Assembly: GCA_902788785.1 (NCBI GenBank)
Contig: CADALT010000030.1
Coordinates: 6,269-56,376 of the forward strand
DNA from: an uncultured Ruminococcus sp.
Lineage (GTDB): Bacteria; Bacillota; Clostridia; Oscillospirales; Ruminococcaceae
Direction of reading: 5' to 3'
Length of the DNA: 50,108 nucleotides
Shown: piece by piece, positions 31,232 through 37,956 of the stretch
How the letters are laid out: each line of letters starts with the position of its first letter
How positions within the stretch are numbered: position 1 is the stretch's first letter
Translations under genes and position numbers: made by a program
Notes under the pieces: model-generated
What the model was told of the DNA's origin: nothing
The model's database searches: none
Seen by the model: the letters and a program-made list of their open reading frames with translations, nothing else

Positions 31232-32908
31232 ATGAAGAGTTCAAAGGTCATCGCAGCGCTGTGTGCTGCGGCAGTAATGACATCTGCTGTTTCGGTGCTG
31301 CCTGCTTCGGCTGCATTGAAGAACATAACTTATCCCGAGCTTAAAGTTGAAGATAAGAGACTGGGCGACTATATGGATCTGGGCAAGCTGACCGATTGCG
31401 GCGCAGCTAAAAAGGTAGTCGTAACATATACTACCGAAAGCCTTGATGATAACAAGCCCGCAGGCGCAATGGCTGTGTTTGCAGAGTCTAAGGGCTGGGG
31501 CTGGGATCCTGTGGAGCTTGGAAAGATCTCCGTCAAGAACAATGACGGCAGCTGGACAGCTACACTGCCCGTTGATCTTAAAAGCAGCGATAAGTCCGCT
31601 ATGCTCATTATAAATGAGTATTTTGCTGATGAGTATAAGTCTACCATGGTCATCAAGAAGATGCAGGTGCTGGATGCTAACGGTGGTCTGCTCTATTCCA
31701 CCGATAAGGAAGAGAACAAGAATGCCATCAAGCCTGCAAGCAGCAGCTCATCAAGTTCGTTAAGTTCGACAAGCTCCGACAGTTCGTCAAGCTCATCAAG
31801 CTCATCTGACTCGACAAGTTCTGCAAGCTCCGCATCTTCCGCAAGCTCTGACAGCAGTTCTTCGAGCGCATCATCCGAGAGCAGCTCAAGCACATCTGAG
31901 AGCAGTTCAAGTTCAGCCGACAGCAGCTCAAAGCCCGATAACGGCAAGTATGCCCTCGGTGATGTTGACGGCAACGGTTCTGTGAACGTTGCGGATATAG
32001 CTGTAACAGCTACATTTATAAAGGGCATGAAGGCGCTCAGCACAGATGCTTATACTGCGGCTGATGTTAATAAGGATACGCAGGTAAATGTTACTGATAT
32101 AGCTATGATAGCTTCCCATATCAAGGGCATCAAGGCGCTTTCGGATAACGTGGATACTTCCTCAAAGCCCGATAACAGCTCGTCGTCCTCACAGGCGGAG
32201 AGTTCTTCAAGCACAGCCGATAGTTCTTCTTCACAGGCTGAAAGTTCATCATCGGCAGCAGACAGCTCATCTGTGGCTGAAAGCAGTTCTTCTTCGACAG
32301 CGGAGAGTTCTTCATCGCAGCCCGACAGCTCGTCTTCTCAGCCTGATACACAGGCGACATATACATCTAAGGGCTATAAGATCGAGCAGATCGACGGAGT
32401 GACTTATGTTGACGGTACACTGGTCGTAAACAAGAGCTATGGCCTGCCCGAGAATTACGGCAATGGTCTTACCAAGGAGTTCAGCGATGCGCTGTATGAG
32501 ATGCAGGGCGGTGCCTGGGCAGACGGTGTGACCCTGTACGTTGTTTCGGGATTCAGGAGCTATAATGAGCAGAATGATCTGTACTGGAATTATGTGAATC
32601 GTGATGGTCAGCCCGCAGCTGATACCTACTCTGCAAGAGCAGGTCATTCCGAGCATCAGTCGGGACTTGCAGCCGATCTTAATAACGCAAGCCCATCATT
32701 CAACGGTACACAGGCTGCCCAGTGGCTGCAGGCGCACTGTGCTGAATACGGCTTTATTATCCGTTATCCCTACGGCAAGGAGAGCCAGACAGGCTTTATG
32801 TATGAGTCATGGCACGTAAGATATGTGGGCAAGGAGCTTGCTAAGAAGATCACTGATTCGGGTCTTTCACTGGAAGAATACTACGGTATCGACTCATATT
32901 ATCACTAA
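31232..32908 (+). CDS. Secreted dockerin protein with a VanY-type D,D-carboxypeptidase domain
   Basis: A 558-residue protein. Residues 1-27 are a Sec signal (MKSSKVIAALCAAAV...ASA). Residues ~28-165 form a beta-rich domain with KGWGWDPVELG and NDGSWTATLP, carbohydrate-binding-like but unassigned. A Ser linker follows to ~232. The dockerin (~242-302) has two Ca2+ loops, GDVDGNGSVNVADI and ADVNKDTQVNVTDI, each with an IKG-[MI]-KAL helix. A second Ser linker leads to an M15B VanY domain (~372-558): VVSGFRSY, the zinc motif SARAGHSEHQSGLAADL, and ESWHVRYVG. It should trim D-Ala-D-Ala stems while attached to a cohesin. The ATG at 31232 has GGAGG upstream. Confidence 0.92.
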   Translation: MKSSKVIAALCAAAVMTSAVSVLPASAALKNITYPELKVEDKRLGDYMDLGKLTDCGAAKKVVVTYTTESLDDNKPAGAMAVFAESKGWGWDPVELGKISVKNNDGSWTATLPVDLKSSDKSAMLIINEYFADEYKSTMVIKKMQVLDANGGLLYSTDKEENKNAIKPASSSSSSSLSSTSSDSSSSSSSSSDSTSSASSASSASSDSSSSSASSESSSSTSESSSSSADSSSKPDNGKYALGDVDGNGSVNVADIAVTATFIKGMKALSTDAYTAADVNKDTQVNVTDIAMIASHIKGIKALSDNVDTSSKPDNSSSSSQAESSSSTADSSSSQAESSSSAADSSSVAESSSSSTAESSSSQPDSSSSQPDTQATYTSKGYKIEQIDGVTYVDGTLVVNKSYGLPENYGNGLTKEFSDALYEMQGGAWADGVTLYVVSGFRSYNEQNDLYWNYVNRDGQPAADTYSARAGHSEHQSGLAADLNNASPSFNGTQAAQWLQAHCAEYGFIIRYPYGKESQTGFMYESWHVRYVGKELAKKITDSGLSLEEYYGIDSYYH

Positions 32909-32920
32909 TATTTGTATATC

Positions 32921-32946
32921 ACGGCGCATTTCTTATGCGCCGTTTT
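32921..32946 (+). terminator. Terminator of the dockerin-VanY gene
   Basis: ACGGCGCAT/ATGCGCCGT 9-bp stem (32921-32929 with 32935-32943) and a short T run. Confidence 0.75.
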
Positions 32947-33085
32947 GCGTATGCTCAAACGTTTAAAATGTTTCTCTTGTACCAAAAAATGGACAATTAA
33001 CCAAAACCAATTGGACAAATAGATAAAAATTTAACATTTTTGATGCGGATAATACGGTAAAACGATGAATGATACCGTAATACTA

Positions 33086-33114
33086 TTGACAAATAGATGG
33101 ATATGTTGTAAAAT
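33086..33114 (+). promoter_or_regulatory. Promoter of the dockerin-only gene
   Basis: TTGACA (33086-33091), 17-bp spacer, TAAAAT (33109-33114), 60 bp before the ATG. Confidence 0.82.
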
Positions 33115-33173
33115 TGACAATGGAATAGATTATGGAGAATCTATCAGACTAGTTAATATTGGAGGAAACAGAA

Positions 33174-33623
33174 ATGAAGAATTCTAAGCTCGTAGCTGCT
33201 ATGTGTGCAGCTGCAATGGCAGTTTCAATGGTATCTCTCGCTGCATTCGCTAATGCAGAAAAGGAAGATGTAGCTGCATCTGCTACTGCACCTATCGATG
33301 CAGTTGTAACTGATGCTGAGGCTACCGATGCAGAGACCACAGACGATGAGACCACTGATGCTGAGACTACAGACGGTGAGACCACTGATGGTGAGACTAC
33401 TGACGGCGAGACAACTGCTGATGAGTACACCACAGGTGATGCTGACGGCAACGGTAAGATCGATGTTACCGATATCGCTGTAACAGCTTCCCACATCAAG
33501 GGCATCAAGGCTCTGAACGCAGCAGGTTCCAAGGCCGCTGACGCTAACCACGATGGTAACGTTGATGTAGGTGATATCGCAGCTATGGCAGCTCACATCA
33601 AGGGCATCAAGGCTCTGGGCTAA
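33174..33623 (+). CDS. Secreted stand-alone dockerin protein
   Basis: A 149-residue protein. Residues 1-28 are a signal peptide ending ANA, and ~40 residues of Thr/Asp/Glu repeats (TTDGE units) follow. The C-terminal ~62 residues are a complete dockerin with two loops, GDADGNGKIDVTDI and ADANHDGNVDVGDI, each followed by HIKGIKAL. There is no catalytic or binding domain. It could block or space cohesins, or act as an adaptor. Strongly biased codons (GAC/GCT/ATC) hint at high expression. The TTG at 33159 is rejected; the ATG at 33174 has GGAGG upstream. Signal and dockerin are near-copies of the preceding gene's. Confidence 0.9.
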   Translation: MKNSKLVAAMCAAAMAVSMVSLAAFANAEKEDVAASATAPIDAVVTDAEATDAETTDDETTDAETTDGETTDGETTDGETTADEYTTGDADGNGKIDVTDIAVTASHIKGIKALNAAGSKAADANHDGNVDVGDIAAMAAHIKGIKALG

Positions 33624-33638
33624 TTATTAGTTTGCTTA

Positions 33639-33669
33639 ACAGACATCCTTCGGGGTGTCTGTTTTTTTT
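33639..33669 (+). terminator. Terminator of the dockerin-only gene
   Basis: ACAGACA/TGTCTGT stem with a TTCG tetraloop region and eight Ts (33639-33669). Confidence 0.9.
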
Positions 33670-33670
33670 C

Positions 33671-33699
33671 TTGCTTTTCATAGAGGAATATGATATAAT
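33671..33699 (+). promoter_or_regulatory. Promoter reading into the 95-bp array
   Basis: TTGCTT (33671-33676), 17-bp spacer, extended -10 TGATATAAT (33691-33699). The expected start (~33706) is 5 bp before the first repeat unit. It overlaps the tail of the preceding terminator. Confidence 0.72.
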
Positions 33700-33710
33700 C
33701 ATTATAGTTC

Positions 33711-34343
33711 CCCTAGCCCGGGACGCCAACTCGTTACGCCTGTTTGCTTAAAAGATAAAACAGGCGCTCGGTAGCAATGTATAGTTGGTCGCTAAAGGCA
33801 GTTTACCCTAGCCCGGGACGCCAATTCGTCACGTAGTTTTGCTTAAAAGAATAAACAGGCGCTCGGTAGCAATGTATAGTTGTTCGCTAAAGGCAGCTTG
33901 CCCTAGCCCGGGTCGCCAATTCGTCACGTCTTTTTGCTTAAAAGATAAAACAGGCGCTCGGTAGCAATGTATAGTTGGTCACTAAAGGCAGTTTACCCTA
34001 GCCCGGGTCGCCGATTCGTCACGTCTTTTTGCTTGATGGCGTAAACAGGCGCTCGGTAGCAATGTATAGCTGGTCGCTAAAGGCAGCTTGCCCTAGCCCG
34101 GGTCGCCGATTCGTTACGTAGTTTTGCTTGATGACGTAAACTGGCGCTCGGTAGCAGAATATAGTTGGTCGCTAAAGGCAGTTTACCCTAGCCCGGGACG
34201 CCAATTCGTCACGTAGTTTTGCTTAATGGCGTAAACAGGCGCTCGGTAGCAATGTATAGCTGGTCGCTAAAGGCAGTTTACCCTAGCCCGGGTCGCCAAC
34301 TCGTCACGTCATTTTGCTTAATGACGTAAACAGGCGCTCGGTA
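33711..34343 (+). repeat. Exact-period 95-bp tandem array, 6.7 units, probable structured RNA
   Basis: Units start at 33711, 33806, 33901, 33996, 34091, 34186 and 34281; every spacing is exactly 95 bp and the last unit stops after 63 bp. Each begins CCCTAGCCCGGG[AT]CGCC and contains GGCGCTCGGTAG. These two blocks can pair (CTA/TAG, CC/GG, GGG/CTC, CGCC/GGCG) with bulges, and the A/T variable base falls in a bulge. The enclosed segment varies but can often pair: CGCCTGTTT/AAACAGGCG in unit 1, TTACGT/ACGTAA in unit 5, ACGTCAT/ATGACGT in unit 7. 95 is not a multiple of 3, so it is non-coding. Similarity to any known RNA was not testable here. Confidence 0.9.
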
Positions 34344-34376
34344 TGGTTGAAATAGTGTAAAGAGAGGTTTATAAAA

Positions 34377-35036
34377 ATGAGAATAAAGGGTCTGATATTC
34401 GATATGGACGGGCTTATGGTCGATACCGAAAAGCTGCTCACCAGATTCTGGCGTGAGGCTTCGGCATATTACGGCTGGGAAATGACGCAGGAGCACGTAT
34501 TGGGCATAAGGTCGCTGGCAGGGAAGTATGCAGGACCTAAGCTTCAGGCGCAGATAAGCCCCGATTTCGACTACGCTAAGGTCAGACTGAAACGCATCGA
34601 GATGATGAACGCTTACATCGAGGAAAACGGCATCGAGAAAAAGCGGGGGCTCGATGAACTCATCGCTTATGGCAGAGAAAAGGGTCTGCGGCTGGCTGTG
34701 GCGACGGCTACGGACAATGTCAGGGCGAAGAAGTATCTGGAGTCCATCGGGGTGTATCACCTGTTTGATAAGATCATCTGCGGCAATATGGTAAGGTGCT
34801 CAAAGCCCGACCCCGATATCTACCTCACAGCTTCTGCCGAACTGGGACTGCCGCCTAAGGAGTGCATAGCGCTGGAGGATTCGCCCAATGGAATAAAGTC
34901 TGCAAAAGCCGCAGGCTGCGTGCCCGTGTTCGTGCCCGATCTTACTCAGCCCGATGATGAGACCGCACAGCTTATGTTCGCTTGCTGTGATACTCTGGCA
35001 GATGTGATAGACGTGGTGGAAAAGCTCAATGCATGA
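34377..35036 (+). CDS. HAD-superfamily hydrolase, beta-phosphoglucomutase-like
   Basis: A 219-residue HAD subfamily IA protein. Motif I is FDMDGLMVDTE (nucleophile Asp and general acid Asp), motif II AVATATDN, motif III Lys in CSKPDPDIYL, motif IV LEDSPNGIKSA. An alpha-helical cap lies between motifs I and II. Relatives are phosphoglycolate phosphatases, sugar-phosphate phosphatases and beta-phosphoglucomutases; the substrate cannot be told from sequence. It starts 33 bp after the 95-bp array with AGAGAGG before the ATG. The array may thus be its leader. Confidence 0.93.
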   Translation: MRIKGLIFDMDGLMVDTEKLLTRFWREASAYYGWEMTQEHVLGIRSLAGKYAGPKLQAQISPDFDYAKVRLKRIEMMNAYIEENGIEKKRGLDELIAYGREKGLRLAVATATDNVRAKKYLESIGVYHLFDKIICGNMVRCSKPDPDIYLTASAELGLPPKECIALEDSPNGIKSAKAAGCVPVFVPDLTQPDDETAQLMFACCDTLADVIDVVEKLNA

Positions 35037-35078
35037 GCGTTACTGACAGCATAGGTTCAAGAAAGGAACTTTTTGACC

Positions 35079-35522
35079 ATGGCAGAATTCTTTAGTTATG
35101 ATGAAATAATAGATCTTCTGGAAAAACGTGATCTTTCAAAGTTTAGCTTTCATGATGATTATGCATATATTTATGCAACCTCGGACCCTAGTGAAATAGT
35201 TATCGAGGCACCCGATAAAATAATTTCGGATGAGATCATCGAGCTTGCTATCAAAGCATTAAAACAGATCGACAAAAGTTTAGAGTCTGCATATAAATGG
35301 TCAGAACGGCTCAAAGATGCCTCTGCCGGAGAATTAGAGCCTGTCGGCATATGTTTTGAGCATTTTGGATATGGGTATGAAAACAAAACATCTTATGATC
35401 TGGGATTTGTAATATGTTTTCAGTTCAAAGACTATGAGATGAGCCGTGCATTTGCTGCAAAATATGCTGCACATTCTTTTGAATACGGCGGTGCATTTGC
35501 GATCGAGGAATATTATTATTAG
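35079..35522 (+). CDS. Acidic cytoplasmic protein of unknown function
   Basis: A 147-residue protein with no signal, TM segment or recognised motif. It is acidic and aromatic-rich, ending EYYY. Codon choice is more AT-rich (TTT, GAT, TAT, AAA) than in the neighbouring HAD gene, which may mean recent acquisition. Size and composition resemble orphan immunity or SMI1/KNR4-like proteins, but I cannot assign a family. The ATG at 35079 is preferred over the TTG at 35073; AAAGGA lies 11 nt upstream. It follows the HAD gene by 42 bp without a terminator and may share its transcript. Confidence 0.7.
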   Translation: MAEFFSYDEIIDLLEKRDLSKFSFHDDYAYIYATSDPSEIVIEAPDKIISDEIIELAIKALKQIDKSLESAYKWSERLKDASAGELEPVGICFEHFGYGYENKTSYDLGFVICFQFKDYEMSRAFAAKYAAHSFEYGGAFAIEEYYY

Positions 35523-35607
35523 ATCATACAGAACTATGCTTCTGAGCGATATTAGACGTTCGGGGGCATAACTTATATAATGCTGAATGTAAAATACCTA
35601 ACCTCTG

Positions 35608-35636
35608 TTGACGTAATAGTAAAAGTATGATATTAT
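35608..35636 (+). promoter_or_regulatory. Promoter of the 147-aa membrane protein, near-copy of the metY promoter
   Basis: TTGACG (35608-35613), 17-bp spacer, TATTAT (35631-35636), then TAGTTCATCGAA. 38 of 41 bases match 36235-36275. Confidence 0.8.
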
Positions 35637-35666
35637 TAGTTCATCGAACGGAAAGTCGGTGAGAAG

Positions 35667-36110
35667 ATGAAAAGCAGGAAAGCTGTACTGACTGCTGTGT
35701 TAGCAGCAGTGGTGATATGCTCGGCGTGGATGATCTGCGGAAATACCATAATGATGGGTGGCTTTGTATCCTATATTTTAAGTGCGGTACCGATAGCGGC
35801 AGTCATTATTGCGGCGTACAGGAGTCGTATAGAACGAGGAGCCGCTGTCGTGCTGATAATGATATATCTTGCAGCGGCAGGACTTATGCTGCTGCGTGCC
35901 GTTATGGGTGTAAGGACGCTCAAATATGATTGGTTTGATGACGGGTACTATCATGTGGTATATGAGTTCGATCCGGGTGCTATGGGCAGTATGAGTTATG
36001 AGCACCTGACCTATTACAGCATTTTAGAGTGCGACCATTTTAGCATAAGAGTGCTTGAAGATAAGCAGAGGGTGCTTTCCGATGACGGTCTGCCAAGAGC
36101 TGTAGAATAA
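35667..36110 (+). CDS. Small polytopic membrane protein of unknown function
   Basis: A 147-residue protein with three hydrophobic segments (residues ~7-25, 31-50 and 58-80). A ~65-residue soluble C-terminal region follows, containing WFDDGYYHVVYEFDPGAMG. No family is recognised. The RBS is weak (GGTGAGAAG), though the promoter is good. That promoter and the first part of the leader are nearly identical to those of metY 630 bp downstream, which suggests shared control or a local duplication. A sulfur-related role is only inference from that. Confidence 0.65.
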   Translation: MKSRKAVLTAVLAAVVICSAWMICGNTIMMGGFVSYILSAVPIAAVIIAAYRSRIERGAAVVLIMIYLAAAGLMLLRAVMGVRTLKYDWFDDGYYHVVYEFDPGAMGSMSYEHLTYYSILECDHFSIRVLEDKQRVLSDDGLPRAVE

Positions 36111-36234
36111 AGAATGATCTCCTTATGGCGTATGCTGTCAGGAGATCTTTTGTATGATATGCCTCTTGATTATCGAATGTAGATGTGCTCAGATGTGCAA
36201 AATTGCTAAAGTTGAAAAATATCCTCAAAACCTA

Positions 36235-36263
36235 TTGACATAATAGGAAAAGTATGTTATTAT
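36235..36263 (+). promoter_or_regulatory. Promoter of the leader peptide / metY
   Basis: TTGACA (36235-36240), 17-bp spacer, TATTAT (36258-36263). The leader to metY is about 165 nt and contains the Cys-rich ORF. Confidence 0.83.
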
Positions 36264-36324
36264 TAGTTCATCGAAAGAAACCTAGTAATACAATAGGAAA
36301 TATAAGATAAGGCAGGCGAATAAC

Positions 36325-36393
36325 ATGAGATACCTCAATATGCATCTTTGTGACCTGCTCCATCTGCGAATGTGCAGGGGATGCAGCCGATAA
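36325..36393 (+). CDS. 22-residue Cys-rich leader peptide upstream of metY
   Basis: ATG at 36325 to TAA at 36391-36393. The peptide has Cys at positions 9, 17 and 20 and Met at 1, 6 and 16, ending MCRGCSR. It resembles leader peptides seen upstream of cysteine/sulfur genes in other bacteria. The coding RNA can fold on itself: TGCATC (36341-36346) with GATGCA (36380-36385), and CCTGC (36354-36358) with GCAGG (36374-36378). Stalling at Cys codons could thus alter folding and metY expression. No T-tract follows, so control would be translational or Rho-dependent. AGGCG lies 6 nt before the ATG. Confidence 0.62.
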   Translation: MRYLNMHLCDLLHLRMCRGCSR

Positions 36394-36435
36394 AAGAAAA
36401 CAACTTTAAACTAATAATGAAAGAGGTAATTTATC

Positions 36436-37734
36436 ATGAGTAATATAAATGAAAGAAATCTGAAATTCGAGACAAGACAGCTTCACGTAGGTCAGGAAAA
36501 TCCCGACCCCACCACAGATGCAAGAGCAGTGCCCATCTACCTGACATCTTCTTATGTGTTCCATAATTCCGAGCACGCAGCTGATCGTTTTGGTCTGAGA
36601 GATGCAGGCAACATCTATGGCAGACTTACAAATCCCACACAGGGAACTTTTGAAGAGAGGATAGCTTCTCTTGAAGGCGGCGTTGCAGCCCTGGCAGTAT
36701 CTTCGGGCGCAGCAGCACTGACCTATGCTATACAGGGCGTTGCCCACGCAGGCGACCATATCGTTGCAGCAAAGAATATCTACGGCGGTACATACAACCT
36801 GCTCAAGCATACTCTTCCCGCATACGGCATCGAGACGACCTTCGTTGATCCCTTTGATTATGACGCTATCGAAGCTGCTATTCAGGAGAACACAAAGGCT
36901 ATCGAGATAGAAACTCTCGGCAACCCCAATTCCGAGGTGGTAGATATCGAGCGCATCGCAAAGATAGCACATTCCCATAAGATACCTCTGATAGTTGATA
37001 ATACATTTGCTACACCTTATCTGGTAAGGCCTATCGAATACGGCGCAGATATCGTGGTACACTCCGCAACTAAGTTCATCGGCGGTCACGGCACTACCAT
37101 CGGCGGTGTTATCGTTGACAGCGGCAAGTTCGATTGGGAGGGCGCAAACAAGCACCCTTGGCTGTATGAACCAAATGTAAGCTATCACGGTGTAAGTTTC
37201 ACAAAGGCAGTGGGCGCAGCAGCTTATGTTACCTACATCAGGGCTATCCTGCTGAGAGATACAGGCTCGACCCTTTCTCCCGTACACGCATTCATCTTCC
37301 TGCAGGGTCTTGAGACTCTGTCCCTGAGAGTTGAGCGCCATGTGGAGAACGCACTGAAGGTCGTACAGTTCCTGAAAGATCAGCCTCAGGTCGAGAAGGT
37401 AAACCATCCTTCCATCTCCGAGGATAAGGCACAGCAGGAACTCTACAAGAAGTATTTCCCGAACGGCGGCGGTTCCATATTCACATTCGAGATCAAGGGC
37501 GGTGCAGCCGAGGCACAGAAGTTCATTGATAATCTCCAGCTGTTCAGCCTGCTGGCAAATGTGGCAGACGTTAAGTCCCTTGCTATCCACCCTGCTTCCA
37601 CCACTCATTCCGAGTGCAATGAGGAAGAACTCCTCGATCAGGGTATCCGTCCCAACACCATTCGTCTTTCCATCGGTACCGAGCATATCGATGACATCAT
37701 CGAAGACCTGGCAGAGGCTTTCAAGGCACTGTAA
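36436..37734 (+). CDS. metY: O-acetylhomoserine sulfhydrylase (PLP-dependent)
   Basis: A 432-residue Cys/Met-metabolism PLP enzyme. QLHVGQENPDPTTDARAVPIYLTSSYVF at the N-terminus and the internal GHGTTIGG are typical of the MetY branch. The PLP Lys is K213 in SATKFIGGHG; YGRLTNPT and the C-terminal STTHSECNEEEL and RLSIGTEHIDDI are also conserved. It makes homocysteine from O-acetylhomoserine and sulfide. GAAAGAGG lies before the ATG. It has its own promoter, a Cys-rich leader and a terminator, consistent with sulfur-responsive control. The 448-residue antisense ORF over it is a shadow. Confidence 0.95.
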   Translation: MSNINERNLKFETRQLHVGQENPDPTTDARAVPIYLTSSYVFHNSEHAADRFGLRDAGNIYGRLTNPTQGTFEERIASLEGGVAALAVSSGAAALTYAIQGVAHAGDHIVAAKNIYGGTYNLLKHTLPAYGIETTFVDPFDYDAIEAAIQENTKAIEIETLGNPNSEVVDIERIAKIAHSHKIPLIVDNTFATPYLVRPIEYGADIVVHSATKFIGGHGTTIGGVIVDSGKFDWEGANKHPWLYEPNVSYHGVSFTKAVGAAAYVTYIRAILLRDTGSTLSPVHAFIFLQGLETLSLRVERHVENALKVVQFLKDQPQVEKVNHPSISEDKAQQELYKKYFPNGGGSIFTFEIKGGAAEAQKFIDNLQLFSLLANVADVKSLAIHPASTTHSECNEEELLDQGIRPNTIRLSIGTEHIDDIIEDLAEAFKAL

Positions 37735-37814
37735 AAGCTTGATGCAGAGCATTTACAGACCATAACGATATACTGATAAAATATACTGATAATAAGTCAT
37801 ATACCTTCTTATAC

Positions 37815-37861
37815 TATAGTAAACGACACTGAATGTCCCGAGACTAATGTCGTTTAATATA
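37815..37861. repeat. Palindromic intergenic element, short copy C
   Basis: TATAGTAAACGACACTGA (left) and CTAATGTCGTTTAATATA (right) form a near-perfect palindrome with a ~12-nt loop. It is the shortest of three full copies. Confidence 0.72.
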
Positions 37862-37864
37862 AAT

Positions 37865-37900
37865 ACCGATGCATTCAGCCATGGGATGCATCGGTGTTTT
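37865..37900 (+). terminator. Terminator of metY
   Basis: ACCGATGCAT/ATGCATCGGT 10-bp stem (37865-37874 with 37886-37895), then GTTTTATT. Confidence 0.8.
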
Positions 37901-37907
37901 ATTGCTT

Positions 37908-37946
37908 ATAAAAATCACCGCCTTGTCCGTTATGGAACAGGGCGGT
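37908..37946 (-). terminator. Terminator of the acetylesterase/GH67 operon
   Basis: Minus strand ACCGCC...GGCGGT (37941-37946 with 37917-37922, plus TGTTCC/GGACA inside) followed by GATTTTTATA. It lies 11 bp past the stop at 37957. Confidence 0.8.
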
Positions 37947-37956
37947 AATTGTTTTA

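Noticed and set aside
33711-34343. CRISPR array
   Set aside because: The whole 95-bp unit is repeated, with no short identical repeat alternating with unique spacers, and no cas genes are present.
34278-34760. 160-codon minus-strand ORF entering the last 95-bp unit
   Set aside because: It is antisense to the HAD gene, whose motifs are intact, and has no RBS.
36394-36435. SAM-I or T-box riboswitch before metY
   Set aside because: The leader is too short and lacks a T-box motif, K-turn or terminator; the Cys-rich ORF explains it better.
36406-37752. 448-codon minus-strand ORF opposite metY
   Set aside because: No domain and an unusual Cys content; metY on the plus strand is complete with an RBS and terminator.
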